The notes: a model not told the origin generated them from the letters alone. A DNA stretch of 64,000 nt from Clostridium beijerinckii (GCF_018223745.1 NZ_CP073653.1:1107001-1171000), one strand, 5' to 3'. Counted from the stretch's first letter, positions 9,070-18,364 are shown. Numbers and translations are program-made.

Positions 9070-9895
9070 TAATTTAGAACAATCAAATGATGTTAAAGTT
9101 ACTAAAAATGATCTTAAGAAGATGTTTTTGAGAGGCCTTGCTTTAGAATATTCATGGAATTATGAACGCCAACAAAATATGGGGTATTGCTATGCTATGC
9201 TGCCGATTATTAAGAAACTTTATAAGAAAAAAGAAGAGCAAATAGAGGCCGTAAAAAGGCATATGGAATTCTTCAATACAACACCATATGTATCAACTTT
9301 AGTATTAGGGATATCTACAGCAATGGAGGAGAGTAACGCAAATAATGAAGATTTTGATACATCTTCAATAAGCAGCGTAAAGGCATCTCTAATGAGTCCC
9401 TTAGCAGGAATAGGAGATTCGCTTTTTTGGGGAACATTAAGGGTAATAGCTACAGGAGTTGGAACATCATTATCATTACAAGGAAATATTTTAGGACCAA
9501 TATTGTTTTTACTATTATTTAATATACCACAATTTATTGTTAGATATGTCTGTATGATAAGTGGATATAAATTTGGAACGAAGTTTCTTGAAAAAATAGA
9601 AGACTCTGGATTAATGCCTAAGTTAACATATGGGGCTTCAATAATTGGATTAATTATAATAGGAGCAATGATACCTGGAATGGTGAACATTAAAATTGCT
9701 GGAATGATGGGAACTGGAGATAGTGCTGTTGAAATACAGAAGATAATAGATGGAATAATGCCATATATTCTTCCTCTTGGGCTTACTACTATAATTTACT
9801 CATTATTGCAGAGGAAATTAAAAGTTATATATATACTAATAGGATTAATGGCATTAGGCATATTAGGCACATTTTTAGGAATATTTGCAGCTTAA
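9056..9895 (+). CDS. PTS mannose-family EIID, cluster 1
   Basis: Membrane subunit of 279 residues with the IID-Man signature NYERQQNMGYCYAMLP near the N terminus, then FFNTTPYVSTLVLGI and the SPLAGIGDSLFWGT motif, and three or four C-terminal membrane helices. The start ATG follows AGGAGG within the end of IIC. Compared with the cluster 2 IID it is clearly a paralogue with the same motifs in the same order. Confidence 0.93.
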   Translation: MKISNNLEQSNDVKVTKNDLKKMFLRGLALEYSWNYERQQNMGYCYAMLPIIKKLYKKKEEQIEAVKRHMEFFNTTPYVSTLVLGISTAMEESNANNEDFDTSSISSVKASLMSPLAGIGDSLFWGTLRVIATGVGTSLSLQGNILGPILFLLLFNIPQFIVRYVCMISGYKFGTKFLEKIEDSGLMPKLTYGASIIGLIIIGAMIPGMVNIKIAGMMGTGDSAVEIQKIIDGIMPYILPLGLTTIIYSLLQRKLKVIYILIGLMALGILGTFLGIFAA

Positions 9896-9962
9896 TATTA
9901 GAGATGCAATTATATAAATATTTATTACGTAGATATCAATATATAAAAATTAGGAGGATATT

Positions 9963-10961
9963 ATGATTAAATTTGATGAAAAAAAGATGCTAGAAAATGG
10001 AGAATATATCTATAGTAAAAGGGAGGCTATTGAAGAAATAGCAGACAAGCTAACAGAAAAAGGATTTGAAAATATATTATTTACATCATCTGGTGGATCT
10101 ATAGCAATGATGCAACCATTTGAATATATGATTAAAACAAAATCTAAGATTCCTGTATACTCAGAAATATCAGCAGAATTATTATTAACAGGAAATTCTC
10201 AAATAACTGATAAATCAATAGCTTTTTTAGCATCCAAGTCAGGGGATACAAAAGAGACTGTTGAAGCAGCAAAGTATTTAAAGGAAAAGGGAGTTACTAC
10301 TATTTCTATAATTGGGAAAGAGAATTCTATCCTAGAAGAACTATCAACATATTCAGTAGTATACAAGGATGGTAGACCACAAGAATTAATTCTATATATA
10401 TTAATTGGTAAGTTATTAAATAACAATCACGAATTTACGGATTATAATAAGTTTGCAGAAGAGCTACAAAGCTTACCAGCTGCATTGAACCATGTTAGAA
10501 AAGCAAGCGATGAAAAAGCAAGAGAATATGCAGAAAAATATAAAAATGATCCATATCAAATTTGGATTGGGTCTGGAAACCTTTGGGGAACTACTTATTC
10601 ATACTCAATGTGTGTATTAGAAGAATCCCAATGGTTGAGAACTAAATCTGTAAGTTCACCAGAATTTTTTCATGGAACTATAGAACTAATTGAAAAAGAT
10701 GTGTGTGCAACTTTATTAAAAACAGAGGCAGAAACTAGACCATTAGATGACAGAGTAGAAAAGTTCTTAGTTGATTATACTGATAAATTTACAGTATTTG
10801 ATACAAAGGATTATGAACTACCAGGAATAAGTGAAGAATATAGGAAATTATTATCTCCAGTAGTAATGTGGGCAATACTAGGAAGGATAAGTGCGCACCT
10901 AGAAGTAATACGTAATCACTCATTAGAAATAAGACGTTACTACAGAAAGGTTGAATATTAA
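9963..10961 (+). CDS. SIS-domain sugar-amine-6-phosphate deglycase, FrlB/GfrF-like
   Basis: Protein of 332 residues with two SIS domains, probably fructoselysine-6-phosphate deglycase, which would split the Amadori product delivered by the adjacent PTS into glucose 6-phosphate and the amine. The first SIS domain has TSSGGSIAM and ASKSGDTKET phosphate-binding loops. The catalytic Glu-x15-His pair of the GlmS/FraB/FrlB family is present as Glu221 and His237 (in SPEFFHGTIE). The tail RRYYRKVEY closely resembles the end of E. coli FrlB. It begins after AGGAGGATATT, 67 bases past IID, and is the last gene before a strong terminator. Another N-substituted sugar is possible. Confidence 0.8.
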   Translation: MIKFDEKKMLENGEYIYSKREAIEEIADKLTEKGFENILFTSSGGSIAMMQPFEYMIKTKSKIPVYSEISAELLLTGNSQITDKSIAFLASKSGDTKETVEAAKYLKEKGVTTISIIGKENSILEELSTYSVVYKDGRPQELILYILIGKLLNNNHEFTDYNKFAEELQSLPAALNHVRKASDEKAREYAEKYKNDPYQIWIGSGNLWGTTYSYSMCVLEESQWLRTKSVSSPEFFHGTIELIEKDVCATLLKTEAETRPLDDRVEKFLVDYTDKFTVFDTKDYELPGISEEYRKLLSPVVMWAILGRISAHLEVIRNHSLEIRRYYRKVEY

Positions 10962-10974
10962 AAATAATAATAAT

Positions 10975-11012
10975 GGTTATCCTAAAATTAACTTTTAGGA
11001 TAACCTCTTTTT
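10975..11012 (+). terminator. Strong Rho-independent terminator after the FrlB-like gene
   Basis: A perfect 13-bp stem (GGTTATCCTAAAA, 10975-10987, with 10993-11005), a 5-nt loop and the tract TCTTTTT. It stands between the deglycase gene and the kinase gene, so the kinase should receive only read-through transcript or have its own promoter. Confidence 0.9.
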
Positions 11013-11032
11013 GAAAGTGAGGAAATAATATT

Positions 11033-11896
11033 ATGAAAGTTATTGGACTGGGAGACAACGTAATAGATAGATATATGAATAAGAACATGATGTATCCAGG
11101 AGGAAATGCAATAAATTTTGCAGTAAATGCGAAAAAATGTGAAGTTGATTCTGCGTATCTAGGAGTATTTGGGGATGATGAGGAAGCAGAGTTAATAAAA
11201 TATTCCTTAGAAGATTTAGGGGTTGATATATCAAAATGTAGAAAGTTGGAAAATGGAACCACAAAAAGGTGTGATATAAATATAATCGATGGGGAGAGAG
11301 ATCTATTAAATGTTGATATAGGAGCAAATTGGCCTAAGCCTATAAGAATTGAAAAGGATGAGTTAGAGTATTTAGCTGAATTTGATCTCATACATAGTAG
11401 TTGTAATGCAAAGTTAGAAGATCAAGTATATAAGTTAAAAGCGATAGATTCAATAATAACTTTTGATTTTTCTACCAAAGATAAGTATAGAACAGATGAC
11501 TATTTGCAGAAGACATGTCCATATATAGATTTAGCTTTATTTTCATGTGAGAATATGAATATAAATGAGATAAAAATATTTCAAAAGAAGATTCATGATT
11601 TTGGATGTAAGTATGTCTTAGTAACTATGGGAAAAAATGGACAAGTATTTTTTGATGGCGATAAATACTATAATGGAAAGGTAAAGTTAGTTAATCCAGT
11701 GGATACAATGGGAGCAGGAGATTCGTTCATCGCGGCATTTATTGTCACTTTGTTAAGATTTGGGTGGAAAGATAATAATAAATTAACTGAAAATGAAATA
11801 CTTAGTGCATTTGAAAAGGCAAGTAATTATTCGGCAGATATTTGCATGATTGAAGGTGCATATGGATATGGAAAGCCTATAAAGGAAAAGAGATAA
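11033..11896 (+). CDS. PfkB-family sugar kinase, FrlD-like
   Basis: Kinase of 287 residues of the ribokinase/PfkB family. Near the N terminus GLGDNVIDRY and PGGNAINFAV match the start of E. coli FrlD (fructoselysine 6-kinase), the middle has FDFSTKD as FrlD does, and the C-terminal signature DTMGAGDSFIAAF gives the anion hole GAGD (227-230) with catalytic Asp230. The presence of a kinase beside a PTS that already phosphorylates its sugar is odd: it may act on a sugar entering by another route or on a related amine. A terminator separates it from the deglycase gene. Confidence 0.8.
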   Translation: MKVIGLGDNVIDRYMNKNMMYPGGNAINFAVNAKKCEVDSAYLGVFGDDEEAELIKYSLEDLGVDISKCRKLENGTTKRCDINIIDGERDLLNVDIGANWPKPIRIEKDELEYLAEFDLIHSSCNAKLEDQVYKLKAIDSIITFDFSTKDKYRTDDYLQKTCPYIDLALFSCENMNINEIKIFQKKIHDFGCKYVLVTMGKNGQVFFDGDKYYNGKVKLVNPVDTMGAGDSFIAAFIVTLLRFGWKDNNKLTENEILSAFEKASNYSADICMIEGAYGYGKPIKEKR

Positions 11897-11948
11897 TTAT
11901 AAAATAAAAAAATATATTTATATGAAAATTATAAGAACTATTATTATG

Positions 11949-12015
11949 AAGTGAACCCAATTAAGTAGAGAAAGCTGAAAATGCTAGAAGAGGATTTACT
12001 TAAAAGGGTTCACTT
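11949..12015. repeat. 67-bp interrupted palindrome between convergent genes
   Basis: Outer arms AAGTGAACCC (11949-11958) and GGGTTCACTT (12006-12015) are perfect; after a 2x2 internal AA/AA step the inner arms TTAAGTA (11961-11967) and TACTTAA (11998-12004) also pair. The central 30 bases are unpaired. It lies between the kinase gene and the convergent PHP gene. It could end transcription from both sides, though no strong T-tract follows, or be a miniature inverted-repeat element with IS3-like ends. Confidence 0.65.
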
Positions 12016-12102
12016 TATCTGCATTCTTATTAAGCGAAACTCAAGGTATATAATAAAAGGGAGTTCACAATATATTATTAAAGCTAAATAAATATGAATG
12101 AA

Positions 12103-12972
12103 TTATTGTAGCCAGTTTTTAGCTATGGGATAATTAATTGGTATTTTACCTTCATTTCCAAATCCTAATGTATGAGCTGAAGTATGAAAATCACTGCCTC
12201 CGCTTTTTAACAGGTCATGGCTGTCACAATAATTAATTATTTCATTTATTTGTGAGTGAGAATGCTTACGATGTATGCATTCAATACCATCTATTAAGTT
12301 TAATTTGACAATACTGTCGATATAATTATATATGTTATCTACGTCATATACATAAGGATGAGCTAAAAAACATTTACCGCCTGAACTATGAATGGTTTCT
12401 GCAGCTTCATAGATATTTGGAAGATCTTCTGTTGGCTTTATATAAAATTGACTATTAGGGTTTAAATAGTGTTTTCTATAAAAAGTAGTTCTATCAGTAA
12501 TTTCTAATTTTTTTAGAATATGCAAATTTTCATCATAGCTTAAAATATCATCGCAAATAACATCGTTAGCAGGAGTATTTCTGCCATTTATATTTAAATT
12601 AGAGGAATGTAGAATTTTTAGTTCATTACAAACATTTATTAAATAATTTAATTTAGAATTTTCTTTTTCAATAACATTAATATTTTTATTAACTTGTAAT
12701 ATTCTTGATTTTTCTATAGAATCAATATCAATATTATATCCTAGCATATCCATGCTGATTCCGCCAAATGAAAAAGCGATTTCAATTCCATTAATTATGT
12801 TACCACCGTATAAATCCTTTATATTTAAGTTGCTAATTTTTTTATATGCATCAACAGATTGATGGTCTGTAAATGAAATAAATTCTAAATTCTTTTCTTC
12901 CGACATTTTTAAGATGTCTATTACATCAAAATCTCCATCAGAATTATTTGTATGAATGTGTAAGTCTATCAT
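12103..12972 (-). CDS. PHP-domain phosphoesterase
   Basis: Metal-dependent phosphoesterase of the PHP superfamily, 289 residues. Metal-binding motifs are visible: DLHIHTNNSDG at the N terminus, FTDHQSV, GIEIAF, AHPYVYD late, and GGSDFHT near the C terminus, the standard order for YciV/TrpH-type proteins. The start is taken at 12972 rather than 12990, because the AAGGAG site lies just before the second ATG. Its substrate is unknown; it stands alone on the minus strand between the two PTS clusters, and a link to their phosphorylated sugars is only a guess. Confidence 0.8.
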   Translation of the reverse strand: MIDLHIHTNNSDGDFDVIDILKMSEEKNLEFISFTDHQSVDAYKKISNLNIKDLYGGNIINGIEIAFSFGGISMDMLGYNIDIDSIEKSRILQVNKNINVIEKENSKLNYLINVCNELKILHSSNLNINGRNTPANDVICDDILSYDENLHILKKLEITDRTTFYRKHYLNPNSQFYIKPTEDLPNIYEAAETIHSSGGKCFLAHPYVYDVDNIYNYIDSIVKLNLIDGIECIHRKHSHSQINEIINYCDSHDLLKSGGSDFHTSAHTLGFGNEGKIPINYPIAKNWLQ

Positions 12973-13396
12973 TAGGCATTTCTCCTTCATTTTAAATCAT
13001 AAAGAATTATAAACAATTTTAGAGTTATTTATTTTAAGGAAACTAGGTAAGTAATTTTAAAGTTATCATATCATTAAATATTTTTTTAGACAAATAGTTA
13101 ATGTGCATTGTCATTTTTTGAATTAGTTATAGTACAGATAGTTGTTTTATTTATAAAACTTAGTATGATATTTGTAATATATTAAATATATTAAATATAT
13201 AAAAATAAAGGGTGAGTTTTGATAAAGGAAAAATAAAGGTGCGCAAAAAATAAAATATGTTAAATATGATTGAGTTTTACTAACAATGTGATAAAATTAT
13301 ATAAATAATTTGCTGAGATGAGATAAAAATTTTAGAGGGAAATGTTTCTTAGTATACTAGTTTAAAATAAATTTTTATATGTACGGGAGGGAATTT
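12973..13396. other. Intergenic region between divergent PHP gene and third activator
   Basis: No gene is seen in these 424 bases. A possible promoter for the activator is TTGAGT (13270-13275), 16 bases, TAAAAT (13292-13297). A short AT repeat (ATATTAAAT twice) lies near 13180-13200. No sigma-54 box or clear operator was found. Confidence 0.35.
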
Positions 13397-14281
13397 ATGA
13401 TTACTAAAGTTTTAGAATTTATTAGCTCTGAAGCTGTATTTGAGAGCTTTAAGGAATTAGAAAAGTATGGAGGAATTGAGACTGAATATATAGCTAGCAC
13501 TTTTAAGATGAGCAGAACTCAAGCAAGTAGATTACTAAATGAATTGGTGAAATCTAACGATTTAATTAAGATAAATAATCGTCCAGTTAAATTTCTTCCT
13601 AGAAAAAAAATTAATGATATTATTGGGCCAACAAAGAAGAGTATATATAAAGATATATACGAGCTAGAACAGGAATGTAAGTCATTAAAACAGGAGATTA
13701 TTTTTGAAAATATAATTGGCTATGATAACAGTCTGAAGGAAGTCATTGAGCAAATCAAAACGGCAGTTTTATATCCCAAAGGGGGATTAACTGTTATGCT
13801 TACAGGTGAAAGTGGAGTTGGTAAAAGCTTTTTAGCAGAGATAATCTACAAGTACAGTGTAAGCTGTAATGTTTTAGAAAAAGATGGACCATATAATGTT
13901 TTGAATTGTGCTCAGTATTATAATAATCCTGAATTATTATCTGGTATATTATTTGGGCATGCTAAAGGGGCATATACGGGGGCTACAGAATCAAAAGCAG
14001 GGTTAATTGAACAATCAGATGGCGGAATCTTATTTCTAGATGAAGTACATAGACTTAATAGCGAAGGACAAGAAAAATTGTTCACATTTATGGATACAGG
14101 AGTATTTTCAAGAATTGGTGAGAATGGCGTAAAGAGAAAAGCAGATGTACGATTAGTTTTTGCAACAACAGAAAATCTATCTGAATTTTTGCCAACTTTT
14201 TTAAGAAGAATACCTATTAATATATATATCCCTAATGTAGAGGAAAGGGGACCTATCGAGAAAAGGAGAATAATAGAACAT

Positions 14282-14286
14282 TTTAT
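14282..14286. repeat. Target-site duplication, left copy
   Basis: TTTAT directly before the left inverted repeat of the IS1380-type element; identical to 15938-15942. Confidence 0.85.
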
Positions 14287-14301
14287 CCTGAATTATTCAT
14301 A
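14287..14301. repeat. IS left terminal inverted repeat
   Basis: CCTGAATTATTCATA, the exact reverse complement of 15923-15937. The right-hand copy marks the other end of the element. Confidence 0.92.
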
Positions 14302-14448
14302 GATATAGTTAATAACATAAGAAAGTTAGTTTTTCATGCTATTAGCTATTTCTTTTCTTAATTTTTAATTATTTTTCTAAATATACGTACAGCTTCGCTA
14401 CGGACTTTAGGTTTTAACCATATCTTACATATTAAATTGTAATCTGAA

Positions 14449-15773
14449 TCAATTTAATAACGGCAGTGAATTGATATTTTTTAAAATATGCCAAAACTCA
14501 TTTTGATAAGCACATGAACTACAGAGTTTGAATTTTAAGTATCTACTACTCTTTACAAGTTTACCAGCTACTTTAATTATTTTCATTCGTATTGTTTCTA
14601 TTCTTAGAGATTTCATTGAATTTGTAAAACATAATCTTCTAATCCAATTGTTTAAATTGTATGCTAAAACCATCTCTTGAAGCTTATTAGCATTTGCGAT
14701 AAAAGATGAACTACTCATTTTATCGAAAGCGAAGCCGTTTTTGCCTTCTTTAATAAAATTCTCCATTGTTCCTCTATTACAATAAAATTTTATTACAGCT
14801 TCTGGATGGCTGGTCATGTTAGTCACAACAAAAGTATAATCTATACACATTTGACCTTCTTTCTTTTCTAATTTCACAACAACTCTACGTTCTTTAGTCC
14901 ATTTCTTTGCTTTATATACAAATTCACCATATATAGTATAATGGTCATAGATATTTCTTTTGCATAATATCTCCATTCTTGTAGTAAATTCTTCAGAATA
15001 CTTATACAATGTTGCATTTGCTTTTAATCTTATTGCATATTTAGCATCATGTTCTTCTGCAATTTCATAAAGTCCATAAGTATAGCAAAACCGCTATCGC
15101 CACGAATGTATAGGTCTGTACAAATATATTTATTTGAATACCTTTTTAATAATGGACCAATAAAAGCCACTGTTTTTCTTGATGTATAAACATTTCCAGA
15201 ACGCAACTCTGCCTTTAATAAATCACCTGTTAGTCCATCAAAAACTAATAGTGGATGATATCCATTTGCTGAATAATGTGAATTGTATGCTGAACCATAT
15301 TGATTACCATAAGTTTCAAAATTAGTAGAATCAATATCCAAAATTATTTGATTTGGCATATCAATTGAGTATACTTTATCCAAAACCAACTCATTTATTT
15401 TATTAAATTGTCTTAAGTTTTCTTTATCGAGATTGTTATTAAAACGTGAAATTGTAGGCTGTGAAGCTAGTGCATTTTTATCTAAAATTGTAGTAAGCGC
15501 TGGATCATATCTTAATTCATCTGAATTATCGTCGGTTGTATAGCCAGCTATTCTTTGATAAACTTTTTGTAGTAATATCTCTTCGTTTGTATGTTCTCTA
15601 TGATTAATTCCATCATTAACATAAAAAACATCTTTTACAGTTCTTGAAAAACCTATTCTTTCATCAAATTCACTATATAAAATAAGACCAGAATCTGATG
15701 TTAAATTTCCACCATCAAAATTAATTTTTACATTTCTCTTGAAATTCAAAGATTTTTCTAATAAACTACCCAT
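14449..15773 (-). pseudogene. IS1380-family transposase, frameshifted
   Basis: Read from 15773 downward, the first frame gives 247 residues with FDGGNLTSDSGL, LDIDSTNFETYG and RGDSGFA (DDE-type catalytic core), then runs out of register and stops at 15030. The continuation is found in the -1 frame: LYEIAEEHDAKYAIRLKANATLYKYSEE and onward to the stop at 14449. The break lies near 15070-15090, just after RGDSGFA. The two parts together give about 440 residues, normal for the family. A single indel is the simplest cause; programmed slippage is less likely because no clear slippery heptamer is present. Confidence 0.85.
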
Positions 15774-15922
15774 ATAGACTCTCCTTTGTTAATTGTTTTT
15801 TTTCGCAAATTAACCATAACAAATTTGAGTCTATTTTTCTATATTTTTTCACTTAATAAGTGAAGTTTTGAATTTGTTAAGAACAGCTTAACGAGCCATG
15901 CAAAGCATGTTTCATATAATTT

Positions 15923-15937
15923 TATGAATAATTCAGG
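15923..15937. repeat. IS right terminal inverted repeat
   Basis: TATGAATAATTCAGG, exact complement of the left end; followed at once by the TTTAT duplication. Confidence 0.92.
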
Positions 15938-15942
15938 TTTAT
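15938..15942. repeat. Target-site duplication, right copy
   Basis: TTTAT directly after the right inverted repeat; identical to 14282-14286. Deleting one copy together with the element restores the activator frame. Confidence 0.85.
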
Positions 15943-17812
15943 ATATGAAGAAAGTAAGATTTTTGGAATACCAATTGAAATTACACAGCTTACACTAAAT
16001 ACAATTCTAAAAATAAAGTTTAAAGGAAATATTGGAGAATGTAAGAATGTAATAAAATATGCGTGTGGAAGAGCATATTCAAAGGGCCAAAGAAGAAATG
16101 GGAATATATTTGTAACATTGCAGGATATACCAAGAAATATATACATTGAGAATGCAGAAATTTTTAAGTTTCAAAACAATAATAAAAGCAAAAGTATTGT
16201 ATTTTCAGACAATAGCAATATACATGTTCAAACATATGAAGAGAGTAAGCAAAGCATAATTAAGCAAAGTATATTAGAGTGTTTTAAGTTGTATAAATTA
16301 GTTGAAAATGGAGAAGTCAGCAAAGAAGGATTTTATGAGAAGAGTTCCAATATAATGGTAAATTTGATGGATAGGCTAGTATTTGCTAATAATGATGAAA
16401 CTAAAAACGTAATTATAGAATTTATAATATCAACAATGCAAGATATATTTAGAAATCTAGAAATAAATTATAATATTAAATACGATGGGAATAATGTGTT
16501 GGCTTTTTCATCATACCTATACTCAAAAAATGATTTTTATAGCTTAAATGAAGAGGCGTTAAAAATAGAGAATAATTTATTGAGCTATTTAAAGAGAGAA
16601 AACTATAAAGAATACTCTATAGTGTATAAGATAGCAAGTTTTATAGCAAATAGGTTGGATATTTATTTAACTGATAGTGATTTAATTATTATGATTATAT
16701 TCATTAAAACTACCGCAATACGTATAAATTTTAATAAAATGAATGCAATAATTGTTGCTCATGGATATGCAACTGCAAGTAGTATGGCTAATGTCTGCAA
16801 TCGTATTATAGGTGTAAATGTATTTGCATCTATTGATATGCCAATAGATGCAACAGCAATAGATGTACTTAAGCAATTGAACAGGTATATTGAAGATGAT
16901 AAATTAAAAAATGGCTTAATTGTTTTATTTGATATGGGCTCTCTTAGCTTAATTTATGAAAATTTAAAAGATAAGATTAATATTCCAATGCTTTGTATAG
17001 ATCAAGTTACAACTGTGTTAGCTTTAGAAGTAGGAAATTTATTAATACAAGGAAAAACTATTGAAGAAATCTCTGAAGTAATGAATGAAGAAATTAAACC
17101 TAACATACAGTTATTTTATCCTCAAAAGAATAAAGAATATGCAATAATAGCATCTTGTTTTACAGGAATAAGTACTGCAATTAAGATACAGAATTTACTT
17201 TCAGAAAGTTTAGCAGGAATAGTTGATGTAAAGGTGGTTCCGTATAGTTATAATAATCTAGTGTCTAAAGGAAAAGATGACTCTATATTCAAGATGTATG
17301 ACGTATTAGCTATTGTTGGTACGTATAATCCTGAAATTGAGACAATTAAGTTTATATCTTTAGAAGATATTATATCAGGAAAAAGAGAAGATGAGGTGTA
17401 CAGAATTTTCAGTAAGGTAGCAGGACATGACCAAATTAAATTAATAAATGATTCTATTGTGAAAAACTTCTCTTTGACAAGAGTTATAGATAGCCTGACT
17501 ATTTTAGATTCTAATAAGATTATAGAGAGAATAGAGGACGGTATTAATGAGTTTGAAAATAATCAGAAAAGAAAAATACCAAATGACAAAAAAATTGCTT
17601 TATATGTTCATTTAAGTTGTATGGTAGAGAGACTAGTAAGACAGGCTGAGATAGAAGAATATACAGATTTAAATTTGTTAATTGAAGAGCATCAGAGTGA
17701 GATTAAGCTAATTAAAAATTCATTTAGTGTGATAGAAAAAAGTTATAGTGTGCAAATACCAATTGCAGAGATTGGATATATCTATAATATAATATATGGA
17801 CCAATTCAATGA
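15943..17812 (+). pseudogene. 3' fragment of LevR-family activator, cut by an IS element
   Basis: C-terminal two thirds of the disrupted cluster 2 activator. The frame from 15943 reads IYEESKIFG and continues through KFKGNIGECKNVIKYACGRAYS, which lines up with KGNIGELQNTVKYVCAKSYT of the cluster 1 activator. It then carries PRD sequence, an EIIA-Man-like domain (IIVAHGYATASSMANVCNR), an EIIB-like domain (ASCFTGISTAIK) and a last PRD (HLSCMVERLVRQAEI). Internal ATGs such as 16118 could start a truncated protein, but no good ribosome binding site is seen. Without its HTH and AAA+ parts it cannot activate sigma-54 promoters. Confidence 0.9.
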
Positions 17813-17847
17813 TTTCAAGCGATTAAGAGAATACAATAAAGTTTTAT

Positions 17848-17878
17848 AAAAAGCATGTCACTAGTTGGCATGCTTTTT
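17848..17878 (+). other. 13-bp hairpin overlapping the sigma-54 promoter of cluster 2
   Basis: Left arm 17848-17860 pairs with right arm 17866-17878 over 13 bp, with one T.G pair and the 5-nt loop CTAGT. The right arm opens with the -24 box TGGCATG. Stem length, loop length and position relative to the -24 and -12 boxes are the same as at 7283-7313, though the arm sequences differ. Confidence 0.85.
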
Positions 17879-17882
17879 GCTT
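17866..17882 (+). promoter_or_regulatory. Sigma-54 (-24/-12) promoter of PTS cluster 2
   Basis: TGGCATG (17866-17872), four bases, TTGCTT (17877-17882). One base differs from the ideal -24 box. It follows the disrupted activator gene by 53 bases and drives the second mannose-type PTS operon from 17924. With its own activator broken, firing would depend on cross-activation, for instance by the 4486 activator. Confidence 0.92.
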
Positions 17883-17923
17883 ATTAATAAGGTATAAATA
17901 AAAAAACAAAGGAGGTGATGGTA

Positions 17924-18364
17924 ATGAAGAAATTTCTAATTGCAACTCATGGAGAACTATCAAAAGAATTTATAGAAACTAGTAAATTAATAGTAGGATC
18001 ATTAAGCAATGTTGAATATTTCTGCATGACTAAAGATAAATCGGGAGATGATGCAGAAAAGGAAATGAAAAGAATTTTATCTAATAAAAGCGAAGAAGAA
18101 AAGTATATTGTTTTAACAGACATTTTTGGTGGAAGTGTAGCTAATTTATGTACCAATTTATTGCTAAATGGATATGAATTTGAATTAATAACAGGTATAA
18201 ATTTGCCAATGATTTTAACAATACTATTATCAGATGAAGAGGATATAGAAACATTGGTAAAGAACGGAATAGAAGAATCAAAAAAAGGAATTATTCATGT
18301 AAATGAATTACTAAAAAACAATAATGAAAGGAATGAAGAAGATGATATCATTGATGAGAATTGA
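17924..18364 (+). CDS. PTS mannose-family EIIA, cluster 2
   Basis: EIIA of 146 residues, first gene of the second sigma-54-driven operon. MKKFLIATHGELSKEF places the phosphorylated histidine at His9; TDIFGGSVANL is the second family motif. The start ATG at 17924 has a full anti-Shine-Dalgarno match AAGGAGGTGAT ahead of it, so it is preferred to the upstream in-frame alternative at 17915. The end overlaps the IIB gene by 23 bases. Confidence 0.92.
   Translation: MKKFLIATHGELSKEFIETSKLIVGSLSNVEYFCMTKDKSGDDAEKEMKRILSNKSEEEKYIVLTDIFGGSVANLCTNLLLNGYEFELITGINLPMILTILLSDEEDIETLVKNGIEESKKGIIHVNELLKNNNERNEEDDIIDEN

Larger units (their letters stand above)
13397..14302 (+). pseudogene. 5' fragment of LevR-family activator, cut by an IS element
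   Basis: N-terminal third of a sigma-54 activator. It has the HTH and most of the AAA+ domain: Walker A GESGVGKS (137-144), GAYTGA (191-196) and Asp215-Glu216. Native sequence runs to 14286; the last codons (LNYS, stop at 14300) come from the inserted element. Start ATG 13397 is preferred over 13379 because GGGAGG lies just ahead of it. Joining bases 13397-14286 to 15943-17812 gives an unbroken 919-residue frame, close to the 924 residues of the cluster 1 activator. As it stands the fragment lacks the end of the AAA+ domain and all PTS-sensing domains, so it is probably inactive. Confidence 0.92.
14287..15937. mobile_element. IS1380-family insertion sequence, 1651 bp
   Basis: The element is bounded by perfect 15-bp inverted repeats: CCTGAATTATTCATA at 14287-14301 and its complement at 15923-15937. 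Identical TTTAT copies flank it. It carries one transposase gene on the minus strand with sequence features of the IS1380 family (FDGGNLTSDSGL near the N terminus, DIDSTNF, RGDSGFA). The inverted repeats and the flanking duplication are intact, but the transposase is frameshifted. It interrupts the activator gene of the second PTS cluster. Confidence 0.93.

Noticed and set aside
13160-13205. ATATTAAAT repeats as a possible replication or iteron element
   Set aside because: Only two short AT-only copies; expected by chance at this base composition.
15060-15100. Programmed -1 frameshift in the IS transposase
   Set aside because: No A-rich slippery heptamer or downstream hairpin is evident at the shift; a plain indel explains it more simply, though it was kept as a secondary possibility.
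16118-17812. Separate PRD-only regulator gene starting at the internal ATG 16118
   Set aside because: The frame is open upstream to the IS junction and joins exactly to the 5' fragment; no ribosome binding site supports a start at 16118.
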